From NCBI RefSeq assembly GCF_016899775.1, contig NZ_JACJJE010000022.1, forward strand, positions 1 through 49,867: a stretch of DNA of 49,867 nucleotides, written 5' to 3'. The first letter of the stretch is position 1. Every line of letters begins with the position of its first letter. Positions 32,133-41,054 of this stretch are shown piece after piece. The position numbers and the translations under genes were made by a program. The notes beneath the pieces are model-generated. The model was not told the origin of the DNA. It did not search any database and saw only the letters and a program-made list of their open reading frames with translations. This DNA is from Pseudoflavonifractor capillosus (GTDB taxonomy: Bacteria; Bacillota; Clostridia; Oscillospirales; Oscillospiraceae).

Positions 32133-33137
32133 ATGAAGAAGCATGGGCGGGACTGGGCCGCCGCCGCGGCCTGCCTCCTCCTGGTGGGGGGGCTGGGGAC
32201 CGTCTCCCTCTTTGTGGGCAGCTTTCCCCTCTCTCTGCCCCAGATTGGCTCTATCCTCACCGGGGGAATGGAGGGGACCCTGGAGGCTCAGGTGTTCTGG
32301 CAGCTGCGGTTCCCCAGGATGTGCATGGGGCTGCTGGCGGGCTGGGCCCTGGGGCTGGCGGGGGGCGTGTACCAGACGGTGTTCCGCAACCCGCTGGCCT
32401 CCCCCGACCTGACCGGGGTGGCCTCGGGGGCCTCCCTGGGGGCGGCCTGCGCCATCGTGCTGGGGGCCGGTACCCGGCTGGAGATCATGGGGGGCTCCTT
32501 CCTCATGGGGATGGCCGCCCTGGCCCTGGTGCTCCTTCTGGTGGGGGCGGCCCGGCTGGAGCGCACCGGCAGCTATATTCTGGCGGGGGTCATCGTCTCC
32601 TCCCTGGCGGAGGCGGGGCTCATGACCCTGAAGGTGATGGCCGACCCGGAGCGGGAGCTGGCCGCCATTGAGGTGTGGACCATGGGTAGTCTCTCCGCCA
32701 TGACGGCGGACAAGCTGCCCCTCCCGGCGGCGGCGGTGGTCCTGTGCACCGTCGCCCTGCTTCTGCTGCGCCGCCCCATTCTGATGCTCTCCCTGGGGGA
32801 CGAGCAGGCCCGGAGCCTGGGGCTGGACCCGGTGTTCTGGCGGGGGGTGCTGCTGACCCTCACCACCCTGATGGTGGCGGCGGTGGTGTCCGTTCTGGGG
32901 GCGGTGGCCTTTGTGGGGCTGATCGCCCCCCACATTGCCCGGCTGCTGCTGGGCCGGCGGGGCGGGCCCTACCTGCCCCTGTGCGGGCTGGTGGGGGGCG
33001 CGGTGCTGCTGTGCGCCGACCTGCCCGCCCGGGTCTACACCCTCCCCCTGAGTATTTTTACCGTGCTGCTGGCGGTGCCGGTGCTGGCCGCCCTGCTGTG
33101 GCGGCGAAAGGAGGGGACCTATGGGGACGATGCTTGA
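32133..33137 (+). CDS. FecCD/BtuC-type permease
   Basis: 334 residues and about ten membrane helices, the size of the family. LPQIGSILTG, WQLRFPRMCMGLLAGWALGLAG and PLASPDLTGVASGASLGAA are family landmarks, and VAFVGLIAPHIARLLLG is the conserved loop that contacts the ATPase. The ATG follows GAAAGCGCC weakly (GGGGAAAG). Its 3' end overlaps the ATPase gene by 17 bases. It forms the homodimeric channel of the importer. Confidence 0.92.
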   Translation: MKKHGRDWAAAAACLLLVGGLGTVSLFVGSFPLSLPQIGSILTGGMEGTLEAQVFWQLRFPRMCMGLLAGWALGLAGGVYQTVFRNPLASPDLTGVASGASLGAACAIVLGAGTRLEIMGGSFLMGMAALALVLLLVGAARLERTGSYILAGVIVSSLAEAGLMTLKVMADPERELAAIEVWTMGSLSAMTADKLPLPAAAVVLCTVALLLLRRPILMLSLGDEQARSLGLDPVFWRGVLLTLTTLMVAAVVSVLGAVAFVGLIAPHIARLLLGRRGGPYLPLCGLVGGAVLLCADLPARVYTLPLSIFTVLLAVPVLAALLWRRKEGTYGDDA

Positions 33138-33900
33138 GGTGCGGGGCCTGTGGGCCGGATATACCGATTTCGTGGTCCGGGACGTCTCCTTCACGGTGGC
33201 CGGCGGGGAGCTGGTGGGCATTCTGGGCCGGAACGGCAGCGGAAAGTCCACCCTGCTCCGGGGGCTGACTTACGGCCTCCGGCGGCGTCAGGGACAGGTC
33301 CTGGTCCGGGGGGAGGACTGCGCCGCCCTCTCCCCCCGGCAGCGGGCCCGGCGGATGGCCCTGCTGCCCCAGCACACCCCAACCTCCCCCGGCCTGCGGG
33401 TGGAGGAGGTGCTGGAGCTGGGCCGCTACCCCTGGGAGGGCCCGCTGCGCCCGCCGGGCAGTCAGACCCGGGAGCTGGTGCGCCGGGCGGCGGAGCAGTT
33501 CGGCATCGAGGGCCTTTTGTACCGGGACTGCGCCGCCCTCAGCCAGGGCCAGCGTCAGCTGGTCCAGCTGGCCCGGGTGGCGGTGCAGGGGGCCCCGGTG
33601 CTGCTGCTGGACGAGCCCAACAGCGCCCTGGACTTTCCCAATACCCACCAATTTTTCCGCACCCTGACCGGCCTCCTGGCGGGCGGGGAGCGGTGCGCCC
33701 TGGTGGTGCTCCACGACCCGGCGCTGGCCCTGCGCTGGTGCGGCCGCCTGCTGCTGCTGGAGGAGGGGCGGCTGGCCGGGGAGCTGCGCCCCGGGGAGAC
33801 CGGGCTCCATGCGGTGCAGAGCGCCCTGGGCCGCCTCTATCCGGGGCTCCAGGTCCGGCAGGACCGGGAGAGTGGGCGGCTCTTCTGCGCCATGGAGTAG
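33121..33900 (+). CDS. FecE/BtuD-type ATP-binding protein
   Basis: 259 residues. Walker A GRNGSGKST (about 36-44), Q-loop LLPQHT, signature LSQGQRQ, Walker B VLLLDEPNSALD and switch His in VVLHDPALALRWC. AAAGGAGGGG precedes ATG 33121; ATG 33130 is possible. ATPase of the importer. 53 bases after its stop the molybdenum hydroxylase genes begin with no obvious terminator, so co-transcription is likely. Confidence 0.92.
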   Translation: MGTMLEVRGLWAGYTDFVVRDVSFTVAGGELVGILGRNGSGKSTLLRGLTYGLRRRQGQVLVRGEDCAALSPRQRARRMALLPQHTPTSPGLRVEEVLELGRYPWEGPLRPPGSQTRELVRRAAEQFGIEGLLYRDCAALSQGQRQLVQLARVAVQGAPVLLLDEPNSALDFPNTHQFFRTLTGLLAGGERCALVVLHDPALALRWCGRLLLLEEGRLAGELRPGETGLHAVQSALGRLYPGLQVRQDRESGRLFCAME

Positions 33901-33953
33901 GCGGCGGAACACATAAAACGATTGAGACAAGCGACAAGCAGGGAGGAAATGCT

Positions 33954-34742
33954 GTGCTGACGATCCAAAATTATGTCAGAGCCGAAAGCCTGGAGGAGGC
34001 CTACGCGCTCTGTCAGAAGAAAAACAATGTGGTTCTGGGCGGCATGCTTTGGCTGAAAATGCAGCGAAACCGCGTGGACACCGCCATCGACCTGTCCGGC
34101 CTGGGGCTGGACCAGATTGAGGAGACCGACTCCGAGTACCGGCTGGGGGCCATGGTGACCCTGCGGCAGCTGGAGCTCCACCCCGGCCTGGACCGGCTGA
34201 CCCAGGGGGCCATGGCCGAGAGCGTGCGCCACATCGTGGGGGTGCAGTTCCGGAACCTGGCCACGGTGGGGGGGAGCGTCTTCGGCCGCTTCGGCTTCTC
34301 CGACGTGCTCACCCTGCTGCTGGCCCTGGAGGCCCGGGTGGTTCTCTACCACGGGGGGGAGCAGTCCCTGGCGGACTTCGCTGCCGCCCCCCGGCAGCGG
34401 GACATCCTCACCCACGTGATCATCCCCAAGGGGGAGCGGCGGGTGGTCTATCTGTCCCAGCGGAACACCGCCACCGACTTTCCCGTCCTCACCTGCGCCC
34501 TGTCCCGGCGGGAGGGGCGGACGCTGTGCGCCGTGGGGGCCCGGCCCGGGCGGGCGGAGCCCTTTGAGGACAGGCAGGGGCTTCTGGCCGGGGGGATCAC
34601 CCCGGAGGGGGCCCAGGCCTTTGCCCGGGAGGCGGCGGGGCGCTTCCGGTTCGGGAGCAACCTCCGGGGCAGCGCCCAATACCGCCAGGAGATCTGCCAG
34701 GTGCTGGTCCGCCGGGGCCTGCTGGCCATGGAGGGGGAGTAA
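33954..34742 (+). CDS. Molybdenum hydroxylase FAD-binding subunit
   Basis: 262 residues from GTG 33954 (GGGAGGA six bases upstream). CoxM/XdhB family: NNVVLGGMLWLKMQ resembles the first FAD-binding loop, and HIVGVQFRNLATVGGSVFGRFGFSDVL is the second (usually TIGGN; here TVGGS). It is somewhat short for the family (about 280-290) but has both domains. It would pass electrons from the 2Fe-2S subunit encoded next to an acceptor. The gene order FAD, FeS, Mo is common in clostridial purine hydroxylases. Confidence 0.88.
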   Translation: MLTIQNYVRAESLEEAYALCQKKNNVVLGGMLWLKMQRNRVDTAIDLSGLGLDQIEETDSEYRLGAMVTLRQLELHPGLDRLTQGAMAESVRHIVGVQFRNLATVGGSVFGRFGFSDVLTLLLALEARVVLYHGGEQSLADFAAAPRQRDILTHVIIPKGERRVVYLSQRNTATDFPVLTCALSRREGRTLCAVGARPGRAEPFEDRQGLLAGGITPEGAQAFAREAAGRFRFGSNLRGSAQYRQEICQVLVRRGLLAMEGE

Positions 34743-34745
34743 ACA

Positions 34746-35204
34746 ATGGAGATCAAACTGACCTTGAACGGCCGGGCGGTGACCGCCTCGGTCCAGGCGG
34801 ACACCCTGCTGCTGGATTTTCTCCGGAGCCAGGGCTGCCTGAGCGTAAAGCGGGGGTGTGAGACGGCCAACTGCGGGCTGTGCACCGTGCTGATGGACGG
34901 AAAGCCCGTCCTATCCTGCTCGGTGCTGGCCGCCCGGGCGGACGGCCATGCCGTTCACACCCTGGAGGGCCTTCAGGAGGAGGCGGCCGACTTCGCCGCC
35001 TTCATCGCCGACCAGGGGGCGGAGCAGTGCGGCTTCTGCAACCCGGGCTTTGTGATGAATACGGTGGCCCTGCTGCGGGAGAACCCCGACCCCACCGACG
35101 ACGAGATCCGGGCCTACCTGGCGGGCAACCTGTGCCGCTGCTCCGGGTACGAGGGGCAGCTGCGGGGCATCCGGGCCTACCTGGATTACAAGAGACAGGG
35201 ATGA
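34746..35204 (+). CDS. Molybdenum hydroxylase 2Fe-2S subunit
   Basis: 152 residues, complete. A plant-ferredoxin-type cluster is bound by Cys38, Cys43, Cys46 and Cys58 (CETANCGLCTV, SCSV). A second cluster in the helical domain is bound by Cys95, Cys98, Cys130 and Cys132 (QCGFCNPGF, LCRCSGYEG). It lies three bases after the FAD subunit stop. It shuttles electrons from the molybdenum site to FAD. Confidence 0.95.
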   Translation: MEIKLTLNGRAVTASVQADTLLLDFLRSQGCLSVKRGCETANCGLCTVLMDGKPVLSCSVLAARADGHAVHTLEGLQEEAADFAAFIADQGAEQCGFCNPGFVMNTVALLRENPDPTDDEIRAYLAGNLCRCSGYEGQLRGIRAYLDYKRQG

Positions 35205-35215
35205 GGAGGGACGAC

Positions 35216-37513
35216 ATGGAAGGGAAGACATACCAAAGCGTGGGCCAGCCGGTGCGCAAGAAGGACGCCATGGCCCTTCTGCTGGGCAAGCCGGCCTATG
35301 TGGACGACGTGACCCCCAGGGACTGCCTGGTGGTCAAGGTGCTGCGCAGTCCCCACGCCCACGCCCTCATTGAGGAGATCGACACCAGCGCCGCCATGAA
35401 GGTCCCCGGCATCGCGGCCATCTTCACCTACCGGGACGTACCCCAGAAGCGGTTCACCATGGCGGGGCAGACCTACCCGGAGCCCTCCCCCTACGACCGG
35501 CTGATTCTGGACCAGCGGGTGCGCTTTGTGGGGGATGCAGTAGCCATCGTGGCCGGAGAGACCGAGCAGGCGGTGGACCGGGCCATGAAGCTGATCCGGG
35601 TGCGCTACCAGGTGCTGGAGGCCGTCCTGGACCCCCATGAGGCCCTGGACAGCCCCATCCTCGTCCACCCCGAGGACAGCTGGCGCTCCCTGTGCCCGGT
35701 GGGGGCGGACAACCGCCGCAACCTGTGCGCCAGCGAGACCTGCTCTGACGGCGACGTGGACCAGGTTCTGGCCGACTGCCCCTGTGTGGTGGACCGGGTG
35801 TACCACACCAAGGCCTGCAACCAGGCCATGATGGAGACCTTCCGCACCTACACGGAGATGGACCCCTACGGCCGCCTCCACGTGGTATCCTCCACCCAGA
35901 TCGTCTTCCACGTGCGGCGCATCCTGGCCAACGCCCTGGACATCCCCAAGTCCAAGATCCACGTGGAGAAGCCCCGCATCGGCGGCGGCTTCGGGGCCAA
36001 GCAGACGGTGGTGGCCGAGGTATACCCCGCCCTGGTCACCTGGAAGACCGGCCGCCCCGCCAAGATGATCTACTCCCGGGAGGAGAGCCAGATCGCCGCC
36101 TCCCCCCGCCACGAGATGGAGGTCCATGTGCGCCTGGGGGCCACCAGGGATGGCGTCATCCGGGCCCTGGACGTGTACACCCTGTCCAACACGGGGGCCT
36201 ATGGGGAGCACGGCCCCACCACCGTGGGCCTGTCCGGCCACAAGTCCATCCCCCTGTACACCGGGAACCTGGAGGCCTTCCGCTTCGCCTACGACGTGGT
36301 GTACACCAACCGGCAGTCCGCCGGGGCCTACCGGGGCTATGGGGCCACCCAGGGCATCTTTGCCGTGGAGTCGGCGGTGAACGAGCTGGCCGACCGGCTG
36401 GGCATGGACCCGGTGGCCCTCCGGGAGAAGAACATGGTCCGGGAGGGGCAGATCATGCCCGCCTACTACAACGAGCCCGCCAGCGCCTGCGCCCTGGACA
36501 AGTGCATGGAGCGGTGCAAGGAGCTCTTCGGCTGGGAGGAGAAGTTCCCCGTCCGGGACATGGGCAACGGGAAGGTGCGGGCCGCCGGCGTGGCCATGGC
36601 CATGCAGGGCTCCGGCATCTCCGGGGTGGACGTGGGCTCGGCCACCATCAAGCTCAGCGACGAGGGGTTCTATAACCTGTCCATCGGCGCGGCGGACATG
36701 GGGACCGGGTGCGACACCATCCTGGCCCAGATCGCCGCCGAGTGCCTGGAGTGCAGCGTGGACAACATCGCGGTCTTCGGGGCGGACTCGGATGCCTCCC
36801 CCTACGACTCGGGCTCCTACGCCTCCTCCACCACCTACGTCACCGGAAAGGCGGTGGAGCAGGCCTGCACCCAGCTGAAGGAGCAGATCTGCGCCATTGC
36901 CGCCCAGATGCTGGACTGCTCCGCTGGGGAGCTGGAGTTCGCCGGGGACCGGGTGCGCCGGCTGGACGGCATGGGAGAGGTCGCCCTGGCTGAGATCGCC
37001 ACCAAATCCATGTGCGGCAACCCCATCGCCGTCCAGGCCACCAGCTCCCACACCTCCCCGGTCTCGCCCCCGCCCTTTATGGTGGGCATGGCCCAGGTGG
37101 AGGTGGACAAGGAGACCGGCTCGGTGGAGGTGCTGGACTACGCGGCGGTGGTGGACTGCGGCACCCCCATCAACCCCAACCTGGCCCGGGTCCAGACCGA
37201 GGGCGGCATCGTCCAGGGTATCGGCATGGCCCTGTTTGAGGACGTCACCTACAATGAAAAGGGCCGCCTGCTGGAGAACTCCTTCCTCCAGTACAAGATC
37301 CCCACCCGGCTGGATATGGGCCACCTGAAGGTGGAGTTCGCCCCCAGCTATGAGCCCTCCGGCCCCTTTGGAGCCAAGTCCATCGGGGAGATCGTCATCA
37401 ACACCCCATCCCCCGCCATCGCCCAGGCGGTCTTCCGGGCCACCGGCGTGTGGCACCGGGAGCTGCCCATCACCCCGGAGAAGGTACTGATGGGCATGAA
37501 GAACCGTGGCTAA
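35216..37513 (+). CDS. Molybdenum-binding catalytic subunit (xanthine dehydrogenase family)
   Basis: 765 residues from ATG 35216 (AGGAGGG). IGGGFGAK (about 255-262) is a pterin-binding loop, AYRGYGATQGIFA (about 370-382) carries the substrate-positioning Arg region found in purine hydroxylases, and Glu725 in KSIGEIVIN is the general base of the family. The protein would hydroxylate a heteroaromatic substrate with water oxygen, probably a purine. Some clostridial relatives need selenium. No selenocysteine codon is evident here. It overlaps the MocA-like gene by eight bases. Confidence 0.88.
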   Translation: MEGKTYQSVGQPVRKKDAMALLLGKPAYVDDVTPRDCLVVKVLRSPHAHALIEEIDTSAAMKVPGIAAIFTYRDVPQKRFTMAGQTYPEPSPYDRLILDQRVRFVGDAVAIVAGETEQAVDRAMKLIRVRYQVLEAVLDPHEALDSPILVHPEDSWRSLCPVGADNRRNLCASETCSDGDVDQVLADCPCVVDRVYHTKACNQAMMETFRTYTEMDPYGRLHVVSSTQIVFHVRRILANALDIPKSKIHVEKPRIGGGFGAKQTVVAEVYPALVTWKTGRPAKMIYSREESQIAASPRHEMEVHVRLGATRDGVIRALDVYTLSNTGAYGEHGPTTVGLSGHKSIPLYTGNLEAFRFAYDVVYTNRQSAGAYRGYGATQGIFAVESAVNELADRLGMDPVALREKNMVREGQIMPAYYNEPASACALDKCMERCKELFGWEEKFPVRDMGNGKVRAAGVAMAMQGSGISGVDVGSATIKLSDEGFYNLSIGAADMGTGCDTILAQIAAECLECSVDNIAVFGADSDASPYDSGSYASSTTYVTGKAVEQACTQLKEQICAIAAQMLDCSAGELEFAGDRVRRLDGMGEVALAEIATKSMCGNPIAVQATSSHTSPVSPPPFMVGMAQVEVDKETGSVEVLDYAAVVDCGTPINPNLARVQTEGGIVQGIGMALFEDVTYNEKGRLLENSFLQYKIPTRLDMGHLKVEFAPSYEPSGPFGAKSIGEIVINTPSPAIAQAVFRATGVWHRELPITPEKVLMGMKNRG

Positions 37514-38105
37514 GCACCTCATCTACCTGGCGGCGGGGAGCGGCCGCCGGTTCGGCGGCAACAAGCTGCTCTACCCCCTGGAGGGGCGGCCCCTGTTTTC
37601 CTACGGCCTGGAGACCCTGTGTCGGGCCGTGGAGCTGCGGCCCCAGTGCGAGCTCACGGTGGTCTCCCGCTATCCCCAGATCCTGGAGGCCGCCCAAGCG
37701 GCCGGGGTGCGGGCGGTGGACAGCCCCCAAAGCGTGGGGGGCATCTCCTACACCATCCGGGCCGCCCTGGACGCCCTGCCGCACGTAAGCGGGGAGGACT
37801 TCCTCTTTTTCGCCGTGGCCGACCAGCCCTGGCTGGAGGCGGACACCCTCCTGCGGCTGGTGGACGCGGCCCGGCCCGGTGTGCCGGGGGGCACTGTTGC
37901 CTTTGGGGAGCGGGTGGGCAGTCCCACCTTTTTCTCCGGGGCGCTGCTCCCAGAGCTGTGCGCCCTCACCGGCGACCAGGGGGGACGGCCCATCCTGCGG
38001 GAGCTGGGGCCGGCCTGCGTCAAGGTTCAGGCGGGCTCCCTCCGGGAGCTGGAGGACCTGGACACCCCGCCGGAGCGGGGAAAAACTTTTTGGGGCACAG
38101 AGTGA
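37506..38105 (+). CDS. mocA: MocA-like molybdenum cofactor cytidylyltransferase
   Basis: 199 residues from GTG 37506, overlapping the hydroxylase stop. Nucleotidyltransferase fold: LAAGSGRRFGGNKLLYPLEG is the NTP-binding loop and activating Lys, and FFAVADQPWLEADT contains the metal-binding Asp region. MocA-type enzymes convert Mo-molybdopterin to the cytosine dinucleotide form used by xanthine-dehydrogenase-like enzymes. Its location directly after the catalytic subunit fits maturation of that enzyme. Some relatives near selenium-dependent hydroxylases have other cofactor roles. Confidence 0.85.
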   Translation: MAKHLIYLAAGSGRRFGGNKLLYPLEGRPLFSYGLETLCRAVELRPQCELTVVSRYPQILEAAQAAGVRAVDSPQSVGGISYTIRAALDALPHVSGEDFLFFAVADQPWLEADTLLRLVDAARPGVPGGTVAFGERVGSPTFFSGALLPELCALTGDQGGRPILRELGPACVKVQAGSLRELEDLDTPPERGKTFWGTE

Positions 38106-38152
38106 TCTGACCATGCCCGCCCAAGGACAGGGCGGGGCAGAGAGAAGCAAAA

Positions 38153-38414
38153 AGAGGCCGTCCGCGCTGCGGACGGCCTCTCAGACTGTCAAAAAAGTGG
38201 CAAAGTCACTTTTTTGAATGGGGCTGCACGAAATTTCAACCTCGATTTCTTGCGAAATTGTCGGTCAAAATTTCGTGAGAGGTGTCATTTCCGAGGCACA
38301 TGTCCTCGAAAATGACGAGATTAGATCTTATTCCGTCGTCTGCGGACGACGGAACTCCTTGCAGGAGGGCTTTTTTGACAAGCTGAGAGGCCGTCCGCGC
38401 TGCGGACGGCCTCT
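38153..38414. repeat. 262-bp inverted-repeat element with internal hairpins (MITE-like)
   Basis: Terminal inverted repeats of 45 bases (38153-38197 and 38370-38414) match at about 40 positions. Each end is itself a 13-bp GC-rich hairpin (AGAGGCCGTCCGC-GCT-GCGGACGGCCTCT). The centre contains further stems: AAAAAAGTG/CACTTTTTT (about 38191-38214), CGAAATTT/AAATTTCG (about 38229-38275), GTCATTTCCGAGG/TCCTCGAAAATGAC (about 38284-38316) and TTCCGTCGTC/GACGACGGAA (38331-38354). It has no open frame of note. It may also end the hydroxylase transcript. No target duplication is obvious. Confidence 0.8.
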
Positions 38415-38545
38415 TCATATGTGAAAAGAGTCTGTGAAAATACCTCTGAGGAACAGCCCCCGCCTGAGTCTGGGCGGGGAAGTAGGAGAGAGCGGCGCCC
38501 GCCGCGGCGGGAGGGATGGCGCGCGGCTTCCCTCTCCTCCGGCGG

Positions 38546-39244
38546 CTATCCGCGCCGCCTGTTCTGGACCTGGCGCACCGTCAGAAGCTCCCCCTCCACG
38601 GTGAACTTCACCTCCAGGGGGCCGAACTCCAGGCCGTAGACCCGATCCGGCCGGTGTTGGTACTGGGGGCGGGGGTCCTGGGCCAGCACCCCCAGCAGGG
38701 CCTCCCGCAGTTCCTCGGGCACCTGGGCCAGGAGCTCCGGGGCAATCTCCACCTGGAGGGTGGGCTCCTTGGGCTGGCTGGCAAAGCCCCCCGCCGCCTC
38801 CGGGTGGCAGTCGGCGTAGGGGAGATAGGGCTTGATGTCATAGATGGGGGTGCCGTCCATCAGGTCGGCCCCCCGCACCAGCAGCACCGGGCCGCACTCC
38901 GGGTGGCGCTGAATCCCCTCCAGGGCCACGCAGGACAGGCCGATGGGGTTGGGCCGGAAGGGGGAGCGGGTGGCGAACACCCCCATGCGGGTATTGCCCC
39001 CCAGGCGAGGGGGCCGCACCGTGGGGGACCAGCCGTCCCGCACCGCCTGGGAGAACTGCCAGATCAGCCAGATGTGGCTGAACCCCTCCAGCCCCCGCAG
39101 GGCGTCGGGATTGCGGTACTCCGGCTCAAAGACCACGGTGGCCCGCAGGGCGTCCACCAGGCCGCTCTGCCGGGGAATGCCGAACTTGGTGTGGAAGTCG
39201 CTGCGGATATGGGCGATCACCTGAATGGTATGCTGCTGGGCCAT
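38546..39244 (-). CDS. trmO: tRNA m6t6A37 methyltransferase TrmO
   Basis: 232 residues from ATG 39244 (GGGAGG upstream). TsaA/TrmO fold: IAHIRSDFHTKFGIPRQSG at the start, FSHIWLIWQF, then FATRSPFRPNPIGLSC, the SAM-binding core, and DGTPIYDIKPYLPYAD. It adds a methyl group from SAM to t6A37 of certain threonine tRNAs. The C-terminal half matches the family's small domain. Stand-alone gene. The hairpin-rich stretch 38415-38545 downstream probably ends its transcript. Confidence 0.93.
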   Translation of the reverse strand: MAQQHTIQVIAHIRSDFHTKFGIPRQSGLVDALRATVVFEPEYRNPDALRGLEGFSHIWLIWQFSQAVRDGWSPTVRPPRLGGNTRMGVFATRSPFRPNPIGLSCVALEGIQRHPECGPVLLVRGADLMDGTPIYDIKPYLPYADCHPEAAGGFASQPKEPTLQVEIAPELLAQVPEELREALLGVLAQDPRPQYQHRPDRVYGLEFGPLEVKFTVEGELLTVRQVQNRRRG

Positions 39245-39322
39245 GGGGTTACCTCCCTTGTGCGGAATGGGATGTGTCTCTTGGATGCGGGCAGAATGGG
39301 GCGCCCTGCCTCTGGGACGGGC

Positions 39323-39664
39323 TCAGGCGTGGTCCTGCCCGCTGCGGGCCTTGTAGGCCTCCCCCCAGTTCCACATGGCGTCCAGAATGGGTTTCAGGCT
39401 ATAACCCAGCTCGGTGAGGGTGTACTCCACCCGGGGCGGGACCTCAGGGTACACTTTCCGGGTGAGCAGGCCGCTCTCCTCCATCTGCCGCAGCTGGGCG
39501 GTGAGCACCTTCTGACTCACGGTCCCGATGGACTTCTTCAATTCGCCGAACCGCTTGGTCCCCGGCATCAGATCCCGGAGGATCAGCACCTTCCACTTGT
39601 CACTGATGAGGGTGAGGGTGGTCTCCACCGGGCAGGCGGGGAGTTCTTTGGCCGCAGTTGACAT
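39323..39664 (-). CDS. HxlR-family regulator
   Basis: 113 residues from ATG 39664 (AAGGAGGG eight bases upstream; a longer frame to 39685 lacks a site). ELPACPVETTLTLISDKWKVLILRDLMPG, RFGELKKSIGTVSQKVLTAQLRQMEESGL and VEYTLTELGYSL are the winged-helix landmarks of HxlR/DUF24. The single conserved Cys near the N-terminus (PACPVE) is the redox or electrophile sensor in YodB/HypR-type members. It is divergent from 39967; the duplicated palindrome in the promoters at 39.86 and 41.06 kb is its likely operator. Confidence 0.9.
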   Translation of the reverse strand: MSTAAKELPACPVETTLTLISDKWKVLILRDLMPGTKRFGELKKSIGTVSQKVLTAQLRQMEESGLLTRKVYPEVPPRVEYTLTELGYSLKPILDAMWNWGEAYKARSGQDHA

Positions 39665-39711
39665 TTGAGTCCCTCCTTGGTCCATAGGTTCTGATTGGGA
39701 TGTATAGCTTA

Positions 39712-39741
39712 ATTATATCCTAAGCCTCCTTACCGCGTCAA
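39712..39741 (-). promoter_or_regulatory. Promoter of the HxlR gene
   Basis: On the minus strand TTGACG (39736-39741), 18-base spacer, TATAAT (39712-39717). Confidence 0.75.
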
Positions 39742-39858
39742 GGCGCTGTGCCGTCTCTATCATCTCAAAAAATTTTTTCTGCGCCGCCCGGGCCCGCAAA
39801 GCCTTGGGCGGCGTAAAAGTTTCCAGCTGGTAACCGTCCAAAAGTTACGTCTGGGTGC

Positions 39859-39910
39859 CTATACCACAAGATTGTGCGTACTTTTCAAAGACGTTTGGGT
39901 GCGCTATGAT
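39859..39910 (+). promoter_or_regulatory. Operator/promoter copy 1 (LysM-SnoaL gene)
   Basis: CACAAGATTGTG (39865-39876; arms CACAA/TTGTG), then TTTTCA (39882-39887), 17 bases, TATGAT (39905-39910). A GTAAC-N9-GTTAC repeat lies about 30 bases upstream. The block from CTAT to TTCAAA is nearly identical to that at 41055. Confidence 0.8.
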
Positions 39911-39966
39911 GCAGTCACAAGGACGGGAGATCCCCGCCGGGATATCACGAAAAGGAGCATCACAGC

Positions 39967-41031
39967 ATGAAACACGCAAAGAGAGCAGGGGTGCTCACCC
40001 TGGCCGCCGCCCTGTCTCTGTCCATGGCCCTTCCGGCCGGGGCGGCTTCGTACACCGTGCAGAAAGGCGACTCCCTGTGGAAGATCGCCAAGGAGCAGCT
40101 GGGCAGCGGCACCCAGTGGAACCGGATCTATGAGGCCAACCAAAATGCTATCCGGGACCCCAACCTGATTTATGTGGGGCAGCAGCTGACCATTCCGGAG
40201 ACGGAGCAGACCCAATCCAATCCCAACACCAACACCGACAAGGAGGAACCTGCCATGACCAACATTGAAAAAGCCACCGCCCTCATCCGCACCTTCGCCA
40301 CCAGCGACACCGAGACCGCCGCCCGCCTGCTGGACGAGAACTACATCCAGCACAACCTGGCCTACGGCACCGGGGAGGCCGCCTTCCTGGGCTCGGTGGA
40401 GTACCTGGCCTCCGCTCCGGTCAAGACCACGGTGAACAACATCCGGGCCTTTGAGGACGGGGACTATGTGTTCCTCCAGACCGTCTACAACTTCGCCGGA
40501 GCGGGGGAGCAGGTGGCCTTTGACATCTTCCGCTTTGACGAGGACGGGGAGATTGCCGAGCACTGGGACAACCTGGCCGCGCTGGCGGACCAGCCCAACC
40601 CCTCCGGCCGCACTCAGATCGACGGTGCCATGGAGATCACCGACCTGGACAAGACTGAGGAGAACCGGCAGCTGGTGAAGAACTTCCTCTACGACGTGAT
40701 GCAGGGACACAACCCGGACAAGACGGCCGATTACTTTGACGGCGACACCTATCTCCAGCACAACACCGCCATCGCCGACGGCGTATCCGGCCTGAACGCC
40801 GCCCTGTCCGCCCTGGCCCAGCAGGGCATCCAGATGATTTACGACGAGACCCACATGGTGCTGGCCCAGGGGAACTACGTCCTGGCGGTGAGCGAGGGCA
40901 CCTACGGCGGCGCGCCCACCAGCTACTACGACCTGTGGCGGGTGGAGAACGGCAAGATCGCCGAGCACTGGGACGTGATGGAGACCATCGCCGACCCCTC
41001 CACCTGGCAGAACCGGAACGGCAAGTTTTAA
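39967..41031 (+). CDS. Secreted LysM protein with two SnoaL-like domains
   Basis: 354 residues from ATG 39967. Signal peptide to about residue 26 (LPAGAA), LysM domain about 28-76 ([29 protein letters not shown]), a Gln/Asn/Thr-rich linker, then two NTF2/SnoaL-like domains (about 97-220 and 228-350), each with an HN pair ([20 protein letters not shown]) and an AEHWD motif. Inside the linker a strong AAGGAGG stands eight bases before an in-frame ATG at 40255, so a cytoplasmic SnoaL-only product may be made from the same message. SnoaL-like proteins bind small aromatic or oxidised molecules; the ligand is unknown. The neighbouring HxlR regulator suggests an electrophile or redox response. Confidence 0.82.
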   Translation: MKHAKRAGVLTLAAALSLSMALPAGAASYTVQKGDSLWKIAKEQLGSGTQWNRIYEANQNAIRDPNLIYVGQQLTIPETEQTQSNPNTNTDKEEPAMTNIEKATALIRTFATSDTETAARLLDENYIQHNLAYGTGEAAFLGSVEYLASAPVKTTVNNIRAFEDGDYVFLQTVYNFAGAGEQVAFDIFRFDEDGEIAEHWDNLAALADQPNPSGRTQIDGAMEITDLDKTEENRQLVKNFLYDVMQGHNPDKTADYFDGDTYLQHNTAIADGVSGLNAALSALAQQGIQMIYDETHMVLAQGNYVLAVSEGTYGGAPTSYYDLWRVENGKIAEHWDVMETIADPSTWQNRNGKF

Positions 41032-41054
41032 GGGATATCGTTACCAAATGGTAA

